Positions 25,221 through 33,186 of a DNA stretch of 64,000 nucleotides are shown piece by piece (position 1 is the first letter of the stretch; every line of letters begins with the position of its first letter). The stretch comes from Tateyamaria sp947503385 (lineage in GTDB: Bacteria; Pseudomonadota; Alphaproteobacteria; Rhodobacterales; Rhodobacteraceae): assembly GCF_051195235.1 (NCBI RefSeq), contig NZ_JBNFZM010000006.1:227062-291061 (forward strand), read 5' to 3'. The notes beneath the pieces were generated by a model. It did no database searches and had not been told where the DNA came from. It worked only from the letters and a program-made list of their open reading frames with translations. The position numbers and the translations under genes are program-made.

Positions 25221-26033
25221 ATTATCAGACGTCTTTGCAAAAATCTGTTCGGTAGGCACATTGCGGCAATCGTGCTGGCGCTTTGCGCCTCGCTGGTGAC
25301 CCATGGCAAGGCCGCCGCCGAAGATGTGCCCATGTGGGTCTACCACAATTTTCCGCCATATGTCGTGAACGAGGATCTGCGCGAAGGCATCAGTTTTGAA
25401 CTGGCCGACATGCTCACCGCGATGTCGGACGGCAAGTACCAATTCAACGTCGTTGTTATGCCGCGCAAGCGGCTCAACAACAGGATTGCGGATGGGGCAC
25501 CCGGCATGGTGCTGTGGGCGAACCCTGCATGGTTTGGCGACAGCGACAGAACGCGTTTTCTGTGGTCAGCCCCGGTTCTCAATGACCAGAACGACGTTAT
25601 TTCGCCCACCGAGGTGTCGTTTCAATATGATGGCCCGGGGTCACTGGATGGGCGGATGCTTGTCGGTGTCACAGGGCACAGATATCCGGGTGTGGACGGT
25701 ATGATCGAGACGGGCAGCGTGGAACGTATCGACGTCAATGCAGAGGATGCGCTGGTGCGTTTTATCGCCAGTGGCCGCGGCGAAGTCGCGATCGTCGCCC
25801 AATCCGCAGCGCGGTATTTCGTGCAAAAGCATGAACTTGGCGAAGCGGTGCATTTTTCCGGCACGCCGCATTCAAGCTATCAGCGTCACATTTTGTTCCA
25901 ACCAGAACTGGCACCGGTGCACGCATATGTCCAAGACGCGCTGACCCGGTTGCAGCAGTCACCCGATTGGGCGGCCGCCGTCGACCGATACGCGCTGGAC
26001 CTTGCGCTGCAACCCCAGAGGCCAGAAAACTAG
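25221..26033 (+). CDS. periplasmic solute-binding protein, family 3-like
   Basis: A 270-residue exported protein related to family 3 (amino-acid type) binders: PMWVYHNFPPYVVNEDLREG, ISFELADMLTAM, RKRLNNRIADG, and a C-terminal YVQDALTRLQQSPDWAAAVDRY. No canonical start gives a good signal peptide with a ribosome site. An ATT codon at 25221 has GGAGG 5 bp upstream and begins IIRRLCKN, with a hydrophobic core IAAIVLALCASLV and KAAAE cleavage zone. A TTG at 25191 is the alternative. No permease or ATPase is adjacent, so it may be a lone sensor-type binder. It ends in a CTAG shared with the converging gene. Confidence 0.75.
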   Translation: MIRRLCKNLFGRHIAAIVLALCASLVTHGKAAAEDVPMWVYHNFPPYVVNEDLREGISFELADMLTAMSDGKYQFNVVVMPRKRLNNRIADGAPGMVLWANPAWFGDSDRTRFLWSAPVLNDQNDVISPTEVSFQYDGPGSLDGRMLVGVTGHRYPGVDGMIETGSVERIDVNAEDALVRFIASGRGEVAIVAQSAARYFVQKHELGEAVHFSGTPHSSYQRHILFQPELAPVHAYVQDALTRLQQSPDWAAAVDRYALDLALQPQRPEN

Positions 26034-26476
26034 ATCACCGACAGCGTTGCGCAGGTGGCCAGATGATTGACCCGTTGGCTGGTGCTGCCCTGTACAAGCG
26101 CCCCGATACTGCCAAGGCCCCGGCGCCCTGTTACGATCAAATCGGCGCCAACATCCTCGGCACAGGCAATGATCTGCGCGGCAGGTTCACCTTGATCCGT
26201 ACGGATATCGGTCACGTCGCAACCATGCTGTGCAGCGATTGCCGCTGCGTGCTGGGTGATCTTGTTGGCAGCCTCGACGACTTCTTTGTGATCGGGCATA
26301 GTTGTTACGGCGTGATACCCCGCGACAGCCCCCATCGCGAACGCGACCGTGTGCGGCTGTGGCGTATGCACCAGATAAAGGGCACTGTCGTATTTCTGCG
26401 CCAGATCGCAGGCGATGGCCATGGCGTTGTCCGACATCTGTGATCCGTCAACACCCACGACAATTCTCTTGAACAT
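26030..26476 (-). CDS. universal stress protein UspA family
   Basis: A 148-residue Usp protein. It begins FKRIVVGVDGSQMSDNAM and ends with the ATP-binding motif GRRGLGSIGALVQGSTS, so it belongs to the ATP-binding type. A GGAGG ribosome site precedes the ATG. It converges with the solute-binding protein gene and shares its stop tetranucleotide. Role: stress survival by an unspecified mechanism. Confidence 0.94.
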   Translation of the reverse strand: MFKRIVVGVDGSQMSDNAMAIACDLAQKYDSALYLVHTPQPHTVAFAMGAVAGYHAVTTMPDHKEVVEAANKITQHAAAIAAQHGCDVTDIRTDQGEPAAQIIACAEDVGADLIVTGRRGLGSIGALVQGSTSQRVNHLATCATLSVI

Positions 26477-26625
26477 AACAGGCCCTCCATTTGGCTGCCT
26501 CAAAAGTCTAGCAGCTGCGGACCTGCGCCGCCTTGACATGTATCAACGGCGTTTGGCCCCCGAAACGGTGCTCTGGCGGTCCGACCACAGTCCCCACCCG
26601 CCCGTCAGTGTGCGCAACATATTGC

Positions 26626-26650
26626 TTGACGTGAGCCGCAATCACGTCAA
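26626..26650. promoter_or_regulatory. 9-bp inverted repeat upstream of second MerR gene
   Basis: TTGACGTGA at 26626-26634 and TCACGTCAA at 26642-26650 are perfect arms, spacer 7. MerR-type proteins controlling acyl-CoA breakdown (LiuR-like) use ACGT-rich dyads, so this is a plausible binding site for the product of the next gene. Confidence 0.6.
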
Positions 26651-26666
26651 CGCGCAAAATGACGTT

Positions 26667-26686
26667 ACGTTGATTTACGTCAACGT
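26667..26686. promoter_or_regulatory. second ACGT-rich dyad upstream of MerR gene
   Basis: ACGTTGA and TCAACGT arms flank TTTACG, within a longer GACGTTACG ... CGTTACG context. It is 16 bp after the first dyad, so the two could be bound co-operatively. Confidence 0.55.
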
Positions 26687-26755
26687 TACGATCCTGTTGC
26701 ATCCGTGCGATCCTATGGCCATGTCATCGCCGTAACAGGATAAGCGAGTGATCCG

Positions 26756-27157
26756 ATGAGTGAGAAAACGATGACCATCCGCGAGATGTGTGACGCCTTT
26801 GATGTCACGCCGCGGACACTGCGCTTTTACGAGGCCAAGGAGTTGCTGTTCCCCGTGCGGAACGGGCAAAAGCGGCTGTTCACCCGGCGCGACCGGGCGC
26901 GGCTCAAGCTGATCCTGCGCGGTAAACGCTTTGGCTTTAGCCTCGAGGAAATCCGCCAGTTGCTGGATCTGTACCACATGGGCGACCAGCAGCAGACGCA
27001 ATTCACCCGAACTTACGAGATCGCCAAGGACCGGCTGGCCGACATGGTGCGTCAGCGCGATGAGTTGAACGAGGCCATCACCGATCTCGAAAATCAGTTG
27101 AAGTGGGGCGAGAAAATGATCGCCTCGATGAATCAGACGAAAAAGGCCGCTGAGTAA
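26756..27157 (+). CDS. MerR-family regulator of the beta-oxidation genes
   Basis: A 133-residue MerR protein with DNA-binding part TIREMCDAFDVTPRTLRFYEA and RLKLILRGKRFGFSLEEIRQ, then a coiled-coil helix. It lies 26 bp upstream of a large acyl-CoA dehydrogenase on the same strand, and two ACGT-rich palindromes precede it. By position and by analogy with LiuR/FadR-type MerR proteins, I infer control of fatty-acid or branched-chain acyl-CoA breakdown and self-regulation. The inducer is unknown. Confidence 0.9.
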   Translation: MSEKTMTIREMCDAFDVTPRTLRFYEAKELLFPVRNGQKRLFTRRDRARLKLILRGKRFGFSLEEIRQLLDLYHMGDQQQTQFTRTYEIAKDRLADMVRQRDELNEAITDLENQLKWGEKMIASMNQTKKAAE

Positions 27158-27183
27158 GCAGCCGCGCTACAGGGAGAGAGACC

Positions 27184-28965
27184 ATGCCCAGCTATACCCC
27201 CCCCACCAAAGATATGCAGTTCATCCTGCACGAAATGCTGAACGTCACCGGCTCTGGTATTCCGGGCTATGACGAGCTTGAGGCTGATTTCACCTCTGCC
27301 ATTCTTGATGAGGCGGGCAAGCTGACCTCCGAAGTGCTCGCCCCGCTAAACGTAGTGGGTGACAAGGAAGGCTGCCGGTTGGAAAACGGCGTGGTCTACA
27401 CCCCCACCGGCTTTAAGGACGCGTTCGAGCAGGTCAAGGAAGGCGGCTGGCCCGGTCTGGATATGCCCGAGGAATTCGGCGGCCAGAACATGCCCTATGT
27501 CATGGGCACCGCCGTGGGCGAAATGTTTTCGTCCGCGAACATGGCTTTCACCATGTATCAGGGCCTGACCCACGGTGCGGCCTCTGCCATCCTCGCGCAC
27601 GGATCTCAGGAGCAGAAAGAAACCTACCTGCCCAAAATGGTGTCCTGTGAATGGACCGGCACCATGAACCTGACCGAACCGCATTGTGGCACCGATTTGG
27701 GCCTGATGCGCACCAAGGCCGAACCGCAAGACGACGGCAGCTACAAAATCTCCGGCCAGAAGATCTTTATCTCCGCCGGTGAACACGACATGGCCGACAA
27801 CATCATCCACCTCGTGCTGGCCAAGATCGTCGGTGGCCCCGAGGGGATCAAAGGTGTGTCGCTCTTTATCGTGCCCAAGTTCCACGTGAACGAAGACGGC
27901 TCGCTTGGTGCCCGCAACGGCGTTGCCGTCGGCAATATCGAAGAAAAGATGGGCATTCACGGCAACTCCACCTGCGTGATGAACTATGACGAGGCCACAG
28001 GCTACCTCATCGGAGAAGAGCACAAAGGTATGCGCGCGATGTTCACCATGATGAACGAGGCGCGTCTGGGCGTGGGGATGCAAGGTTTGTCCCAGGCCGA
28101 GGTTGCCTATCAGAACGCGCTGGACTACGCCAAGGACCGGCTACAGGGCCGCGACGTAACCGGCGCGAAAAACCCCGAAGGTCCGGCCGACCCGTTGATC
28201 GTGCACCCCGACATCCGCCGCTCGCTGATGGAGCAGAAGAGCTTTGCCGAAGGCGCGCGCGCCTTCATCCTGTGGGGCGCCACCATGATCGACGCCGCGC
28301 ACCGGGCGGGGGACAAGGACGCCGATGGCATTGTGTCGCTGCTGACACCTATCATCAAAGGCTTTCTGACTGATGTCGGCTACGACATGACGATCAAGGC
28401 GCAGCAGGTCTATGGCGGTCACGGCTACATCGAAGAATGGGGCATGTCGCAATACACCCGCGACGCCCGCATCGCGATGATCTACGAAGGGGCGAATGGC
28501 GTGCAGGCGCTGGACCTTGTGGGCCGCAAACTGGCGCAGGACGGTGGCAAGCACGTGATGGCTTTCTTTGATCTGGTTAAATCCTTCATCAAGGAGAACG
28601 CTGGTCAGGACGAAGCGTTCGACAAGGATTTCCTCGATCCGCTGAAAGCAGCGTCCAAGGACCTGCAGGCCGCTGGCATGTATTTCATGCAGAACGGCAT
28701 GACGAACCCGAACAACGCGCTGAGCGGCTCGTATGACTTTATGCATATGTTTGGCCATGTCTGCCTTGGCCTGATGTGGGCGCGTATGGGCAAGGCTGCC
28801 AAAACGGCGCTGGGTGCGGGCACGTCGGACCCCGAGTTCTACGAGACCAAGCTGGCCACCGGGCGCTACTACATGGCGCGGCAACTGCCTGCCACCGCAC
28901 TACACCTGACGCGCATCCAGTCTGGCGCGGAGCCGGTGATGGCGCTGGAAGCCGCAAACTTCTAA
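27184..28965 (+). CDS. long acyl-CoA dehydrogenase (DmdC/FadE-like, about 590 residues)
   Basis: A 593-residue acyl-CoA dehydrogenase of the long subgroup with an extra C-terminal domain. Motifs: LDMPEEFGGQNMPY, MNLTEPHCGTDLGL, QVYGGHGYIEEWGMSQY, and the catalytic Glu435 in IYEGANGVQALDL. This subgroup includes DmdC, which oxidises methylmercaptopropionyl-CoA in DMSP demethylation, as well as fatty acyl-CoA enzymes. The operon with MerR upstream and beta-oxidation genes downstream favours a general fatty acyl substrate, but a DmdC role cannot be excluded. A GGGAGAGAG ribosome site precedes the ATG. Confidence 0.9.
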   Translation: MPSYTPPTKDMQFILHEMLNVTGSGIPGYDELEADFTSAILDEAGKLTSEVLAPLNVVGDKEGCRLENGVVYTPTGFKDAFEQVKEGGWPGLDMPEEFGGQNMPYVMGTAVGEMFSSANMAFTMYQGLTHGAASAILAHGSQEQKETYLPKMVSCEWTGTMNLTEPHCGTDLGLMRTKAEPQDDGSYKISGQKIFISAGEHDMADNIIHLVLAKIVGGPEGIKGVSLFIVPKFHVNEDGSLGARNGVAVGNIEEKMGIHGNSTCVMNYDEATGYLIGEEHKGMRAMFTMMNEARLGVGMQGLSQAEVAYQNALDYAKDRLQGRDVTGAKNPEGPADPLIVHPDIRRSLMEQKSFAEGARAFILWGATMIDAAHRAGDKDADGIVSLLTPIIKGFLTDVGYDMTIKAQQVYGGHGYIEEWGMSQYTRDARIAMIYEGANGVQALDLVGRKLAQDGGKHVMAFFDLVKSFIKENAGQDEAFDKDFLDPLKAASKDLQAAGMYFMQNGMTNPNNALSGSYDFMHMFGHVCLGLMWARMGKAAKTALGAGTSDPEFYETKLATGRYYMARQLPATALHLTRIQSGAEPVMALEAANF

Positions 28966-29017
28966 GCTGTGCGGGTGGGCCGCAATGGCCCACCAAACGC
29001 CATTTGGGGGACTGCGC

Positions 29018-29227
29018 GTGAAGGCACTGCTGGGTTTTGTCGAAGTTGCAGGCGGAATCGCCTTCATCCTGCTTCTGGTGCGGGCCGGGTACGGTGTCAT
29101 TGCCAGCGACGTGCAATCCGGCGCAGAACCTCCCGATTTTGCGGGGCTTGTGCGGCCTTACCTGATCTTTGCAGGGCTCACATTGGCGGTCAGCATCGGT
29201 GCAGGCCAGATCAAGAAACGGATGTAA
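29018..29227 (+). CDS. small two-helix membrane protein
   Basis: A 69-residue protein starting at a GTG with GGGGG 7 bp upstream. Two hydrophobic segments are clear: LLGFVEVAGGIAFILLLV and LIFAGLTLAVSIGAG, with a basic tail KKRM. An ATG 11 codons upstream is an alternative. It sits between two acyl-CoA dehydrogenases and 1 bp before the next small gene, so it is likely co-transcribed. Function unknown. Confidence 0.6.
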   Translation: MKALLGFVEVAGGIAFILLLVRAGYGVIASDVQSGAEPPDFAGLVRPYLIFAGLTLAVSIGAGQIKKRM

Positions 29228-29228
29228 G

Positions 29229-29441
29229 ATGCCCAAACGCTTTCGCCTGACCCGCCGCCTGCCCATCGCCATGACCGAGGACGGCTACCGCCGGCTCAAG
29301 CGGTTTGCCGCCGAAGCCGGCCTTGACGAGGGCGAGGCCCTGTCGTTTCTGTTCGAGAATTTCGACAGTGTGATGAACGAAGAAAACCTGGCGGCCCGCC
29401 TGCGGCTGTTCAATTCCGAGCTGGAAGCGCGCAAGCGCTGA
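29229..29441 (+). CDS. small basic protein of unknown function
   Basis: A 70-residue cytoplasmic protein: a basic N-terminus (MPKRFRLTRRL), then a predicted helix-rich core with EDGYRRLKRFAAEAGLDEGE and FLFENFDSVMNEENL. I do not recognise the family. The gene follows the small membrane protein with 1 bp spacing and precedes the second acyl-CoA dehydrogenase by 25 bp, which argues that it is real and part of the operon. Confidence 0.65.
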   Translation: MPKRFRLTRRLPIAMTEDGYRRLKRFAAEAGLDEGEALSFLFENFDSVMNEENLAARLRLFNSELEARKR

Positions 29442-29466
29442 GCGGCTCATTTGGGGAGGATATAGC

Positions 29467-30624
29467 ATGAAAGATATGGCCAACGGCACATCGCAATGGA
29501 TGACCGATGAACACGCCATGATCGCCGACATGACGGCTCAGTTCATCACCAATGAATGGTCGCCGCATTTCGACCGGTGGCGCAAGCAGGGGGAAATGGA
29601 CCGGAGCACTTGGGCGCAAGCCGGTGAACTTGGACTGCTCTGCCCTTCGATCCCCGAAGCGTTTGGTGGCGCGGGCGGCGACTTCGGACACGAAGCCGCG
29701 ATTCTGATCGAAGCTGCGCGGGCAAACCTCGCGTCTTGGGGTCATGGTATTCACTCAGGGATCGTTGCGCATTACGTGCTTGCCTATGGCACCGACGACC
29801 AAAAGGCACGCTGGCTGCCCAAACTGTGTACCGGCGAACTGGTGGGGGCCCTCGCGATGACCGAACCTTCCACCGGATCGGATGTTCAGGCGATTAAAAC
29901 CCGCGCGATCAAGGACGGCAACGCTTACAGGCTGACAGGGTCCAAGACTTTCATCACCAACGGCCAACACGCCAACCTCATTGTTGTGGCGGCGAAAACG
30001 GACCCGTCCCTTGGCTCCAAGGGCATATCGCTGGTGGTGGTCGAAACCGACGGGGCCGAAGGGTTTGAGCGTGGACGCAATCTCGACAAGATCGGAATGC
30101 ACGCCTCGGACACCTCCGAACTGTTCTTTGACAATGTAGAGATCGCCCCCGAAAACATCCTCGGTGGCGCAGAAGGACAAGGCTTTTATCAGCTGATGCA
30201 GCAGTTGCCCCAAGAGCGACTGGTAATTGCCTGCGCCGCCGTTGGCGCCATGGAAGGCGCCGTTGAACGTACGATTGCGTATTGCAAAGAGCGCGAAGCC
30301 TTCGGTGGCAACCTCATGCAATTCCAAAACACCCGCTTTAAACTGGCTGAGGCAAAGACACGAACGATGGTCTGTCGGTCATTCTTCGACGAATGCATGG
30401 CCGAGCACATCCGCGGAGAACTGACAGTCGACAAGGCCGCGATGTGCAAATATTGGACCACAGACACGCAAGCGTGGGTGCTGGACGAATGCCTGCAACT
30501 GCATGGCGGTTATGGTTTCACGCAGGACTACGACATTGGGGGCATGTGGACAGACGCACGGGTGCAACGCATCTACGGCGGCACAAACGAGATCATGAAA
30601 GAGCTTATTGCGCGCGCGCTCTGA
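29467..30624 (+). CDS. acyl-CoA dehydrogenase (about 385 residues)
   Basis: A 385-residue standard-length acyl-CoA dehydrogenase. FAD and substrate motifs are ALAMTEPSTGSDVQAIKT and FITNGQHANLIVV; the catalytic Glu is in RIYGGTNEIMKELIA, in the short/long-chain fatty acyl position. The N-terminal YGxGG-like stretch is IPEAFGGAGGDFGHE. GGGGAGGA precedes the ATG. It lies downstream of the 593-residue paralogue and upstream of a GST and fadAB, so it probably takes part in the same beta-oxidation pathway. Confidence 0.93.
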   Translation: MKDMANGTSQWMTDEHAMIADMTAQFITNEWSPHFDRWRKQGEMDRSTWAQAGELGLLCPSIPEAFGGAGGDFGHEAAILIEAARANLASWGHGIHSGIVAHYVLAYGTDDQKARWLPKLCTGELVGALAMTEPSTGSDVQAIKTRAIKDGNAYRLTGSKTFITNGQHANLIVVAAKTDPSLGSKGISLVVVETDGAEGFERGRNLDKIGMHASDTSELFFDNVEIAPENILGGAEGQGFYQLMQQLPQERLVIACAAVGAMEGAVERTIAYCKEREAFGGNLMQFQNTRFKLAEAKTRTMVCRSFFDECMAEHIRGELTVDKAAMCKYWTTDTQAWVLDECLQLHGGYGFTQDYDIGGMWTDARVQRIYGGTNEIMKELIARAL

Positions 30625-30925
30625 TGCGTCTGGCACCTGTGCAATTGATAAGGATGGGAGCCTCCGGCGGGAGTATTTTTAAAGAAAAGAAGCAGGGGAA
30701 GGTCCACCCCTCCGTCCGGCCCGAAATCGGGATTGACCCTGTGAGGCGGGACGTTGGGGCTTCTCCTCTTGCGGTCATCGGCTCTCCAGCCTGTACCGCT
30801 CGCAAAAGAGGCCACGATTCTGGTTAACAACGTCTGAAAGTGGGAGAGTGTCATGTGCTTCTTCTCTTTCCAAATACTCAAAAGACGGCGGTCGCCGCCG
30901 GTCACTCAGGCTGGGAGGAGCTAAA
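30625..30925. other. 301-bp gap with two inverted copies of the dispersed element
   Basis: After the acyl-CoA dehydrogenase stop lies GAGTATTTTTAAAGAAAAGA at 30671-30690 (copy d), next to CCTCCGGCGGG. About 165 bp on lies the reverse-oriented CTTCTTCTCTTTCCAAATAC at 30858-30877 (copy d2), followed by a CGGCGGTCGCCGCCG hairpin. The two halves could pair over the whole gap. No coding frame in between looks real. The ribosome site GGGAGGAG of the GST gene is at the end. Confidence 0.6.
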
Positions 30926-31558
30926 ATGACATTGAAACTGCACTGCTTTGGCGAAAGCGGAAATTCCTATAAGGCGGCGCTCGCGCTTGAGTTGTCAGGT
31001 CTTCCTTGGGAGCCGGTCTTTGTTGATTTCTTCAATGGTGCCGCACGTACGGATGCGTACCGCGCCCTTAACCCCATGGGTGAAGCGCCGTTGCTGATTG
31101 ATGGTGACAAACGCATCAGCCAGTCGGGCGTCATCCAGCAGTATATCAGCGACAAATCCGGCAAATTCGGCGGCACGAGCGATGATCGCTATGAGGTGCT
31201 GCGCTGGATACTTTGGGACAACCACAAGCTCAGTTCGATGTGTGGCGTCACGCGGTTTCTGATGAATTTTCTGCCGGAGGAGAAGCGGCCACAGGAGGTG
31301 ATCGCGTTCAATCAGGGTCGCCTCAAGGGGGCCTATACCGTGCTGAACGCGCATCTGGATGGGCGCGACTGGATTGTCGGGGACAGTCTGACCAACGCGG
31401 ACCTGAGCTGCTGCGGCTATCTCTATTACCCTGAACCGTTCGGCTTTGACCGTGCGGATTGGCCAAACATCGATCGCTGGCTCACGAACCTGTCCGAGAC
31501 CCCCGGCTGGAAAGCGCCCTATGACCTCATGCCCGGCTCCCCTGCGGATCGGGCGTAA
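30926..31558 (+). CDS. glutathione S-transferase family protein
   Basis: A 210-residue GST. The thioredoxin-like domain starts LKLHCFGESGNSYKAALALEL, with ISQSGVIQQYI as the glutathione gamma-Glu site (Gln-Ser), and the helical domain includes DWIVGDSLTNADLSCCGYL with the N-capping box. The ATG follows a strong GGGAGGAG. It is on the same strand as the flanking beta-oxidation genes, but separated by a palindromic gap upstream and a likely operator downstream, so it may be its own unit. Confidence 0.93.
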   Translation: MTLKLHCFGESGNSYKAALALELSGLPWEPVFVDFFNGAARTDAYRALNPMGEAPLLIDGDKRISQSGVIQQYISDKSGKFGGTSDDRYEVLRWILWDNHKLSSMCGVTRFLMNFLPEEKRPQEVIAFNQGRLKGAYTVLNAHLDGRDWIVGDSLTNADLSCCGYLYYPEPFGFDRADWPNIDRWLTNLSETPGWKAPYDLMPGSPADRA

Positions 31559-31591
31559 GTTTACCTAAAACGCCGCAACGTCACCCTTGAT

Positions 31592-31607
31592 TAGACCGCT
31601 CGGTCTA
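31592..31607. promoter_or_regulatory. TetR-type operator-like palindrome before fadA
   Basis: TAGACCGCTCGGTCTA has 7-bp arms TAGACCG and CGGTCTA with a 2-bp centre. It lies 48 bp upstream of the thiolase start. TetR-type fatty-acid regulators of proteobacteria (PsrA/FadR-like) bind GACCG..CGGTC dyads. No matching TetR gene is close by. Confidence 0.65.
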
Positions 31608-31654
31608 TCCCACTTGATATGCAACGACACGCACAAGGCAAAAGGACGAACCCG

Positions 31655-32866
31655 ATGACCGAAGCCTATATTTACGACGCCCTGCGCACGCCGCGCGGCA
31701 AAGGCCGCAAGGACGGCGCCCTGCACGAAGTGACGGCGCTGCGCCTCAGCGCCTTGACCCTGAACGCGCTCAAGGAACGTAACAACATCGACGGTCACGC
31801 CGTCGAAGATGTGATCTGGGGCAATGTCACGCAGGTCATGGAACAGGGCGGCAACCTTGCACGCACCGCCGTACTGGCCTCGGATCTCGACGAAGCGATT
31901 CCGGGCATAGCGATCAACCGGTTCTGTGCAAGCGGGCTGGAAGCCGTGAACATCGCCGCAAACCAAGTCCGCGGTGGGGCTGGCGACGGCTATATCGCGG
32001 GCGGGGTCGAGATGATGGGCCGTGTGGCAATGGGCTCTGACGGAGCCGCGATTGCAGCCGATCCGTCGATTGCGATGGAGAGCTATTTTGCCCCACAGGG
32101 CATCGGCGCAGACCTGATCGCCACAGAATACGGCTTCTCCCGCGATGACGTTGACCAATACTCCGTTGAAAGCCAGCGCCGCGCCAAGGCGGCGTGGGAC
32201 GACAAGCGGTTCGAAAAGTCCGTCATCACGGTGCGCGACCAGAACGGCCTGCCGATCCTTGATCACGACGAATATATGCGCCCGCAAACCGATATGCAGA
32301 GCCTCGGCGCGCTCAACCCTGCCTTCGAGGCGATGGGCAAGGTCATGCCCGGCTTCGACAAGGTCGCATTGATGAAATACCCGCATCTTGAGCGGATCAA
32401 CCACGTGCACCACGCGGGCAATTCGTCCGGCATCGTTGACGGGGCCGCCGCCGTTCTCATCGGCAATAAGGAGCTGGGCGAAAAGCTGGGCATCAAGCCC
32501 CGCGCCCGCATCCGCGCCACTGCCAAGATCGGCACCGATCCCACCATCAACCTGACCGGCCCCGTGCCCGTGACACACAAGATCCTTGCGGATCACGGCA
32601 TGAACATCGGAGACATTGACCTCTTTGAGGTGAACGAGGCTTTTGCCTCTGTCGTGTTGCGGTTCATGCAGGCGTTTGACGTGGACCACGGCAAAGTCAA
32701 CGTGAACGGAGGGGCCATTGCGATGGGTCACCCGCTGGGTGCGACCGGTGCCATGATCCTCGGCACGCTGGTCGATGAGCTGGAGCGATCCGACAAGGAG
32801 GTTGGCCTTGCCACGCTCTGTGTCGCCTCCGGCATGGGTGCCGCCACAATCATCGAACGCGTCTGA
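31655..32866 (+). CDS. fadA: acetyl-CoA C-acyltransferase (3-ketoacyl-CoA thiolase)
   Basis: A 403-residue thiolase that cleaves 3-ketoacyl-CoA in the last step of beta-oxidation. Active-site Cys is in INRFCASGLEAVNIAA, His in NGGAIAMGHPLGATGA, and the second Cys in LCVASGMGAA. The start follows AAAGGACG. It is the first gene of a three-gene unit ending with fadB, and the fadA-fadB pairing supports a trifunctional complex. Confidence 0.95.
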   Translation: MTEAYIYDALRTPRGKGRKDGALHEVTALRLSALTLNALKERNNIDGHAVEDVIWGNVTQVMEQGGNLARTAVLASDLDEAIPGIAINRFCASGLEAVNIAANQVRGGAGDGYIAGGVEMMGRVAMGSDGAAIAADPSIAMESYFAPQGIGADLIATEYGFSRDDVDQYSVESQRRAKAAWDDKRFEKSVITVRDQNGLPILDHDEYMRPQTDMQSLGALNPAFEAMGKVMPGFDKVALMKYPHLERINHVHHAGNSSGIVDGAAAVLIGNKELGEKLGIKPRARIRATAKIGTDPTINLTGPVPVTHKILADHGMNIGDIDLFEVNEAFASVVLRFMQAFDVDHGKVNVNGGAIAMGHPLGATGAMILGTLVDELERSDKEVGLATLCVASGMGAATIIERV

Positions 32867-33186
32867 TGGCCCACAAGCATCCCATCGGCGACGATCACCC
32901 GTTTCCCGCAGTGTACGCTCTGGCTCAGGCCGGGGCACTGCCCGCGCTGAAACTGGTGACCGCCTATGATGGGGCGCTCATGCGCCTTTACACGCAAAGC
33001 CCGGACCTTGTGTTCAAACTGCACCTCGACCCGGGCAGCGCTATGGACCGCCAGCGGTTCGACTACCACAAACATATCCGCATCGATCCCGGCACGCCCG
33101 AAGAGATACTGGCCCAGATCAAAGCTCACATCGAAGAGCACGGCCAGGACACCGCGCGTCCGACCCCAAGGAGACCCCAGAGATGA
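32866..33186 (+). CDS. small protein of the fadAB operon
   Basis: A 106-residue protein coupled at both ends: its ATG overlaps the fadA stop as TGATG and its stop overlaps the fadB start as ATGA. It has no signal peptide or membrane segment. Segments include LPALKLVTAYDGALMRLYTQ and FDYHKHIRIDPGTPEEILAQ. I do not recognise the family. Its tight placement suggests a role linked to the FadAB complex. Confidence 0.75.
   Translation: MAHKHPIGDDHPFPAVYALAQAGALPALKLVTAYDGALMRLYTQSPDLVFKLHLDPGSAMDRQRFDYHKHIRIDPGTPEEILAQIKAHIEEHGQDTARPTPRRPQR

Noticed and set aside
31565..32938. 457-codon minus-strand frame opposite fadA
   Set aside because: Shadow of the thiolase, whose catalytic motifs are intact on the plus strand.
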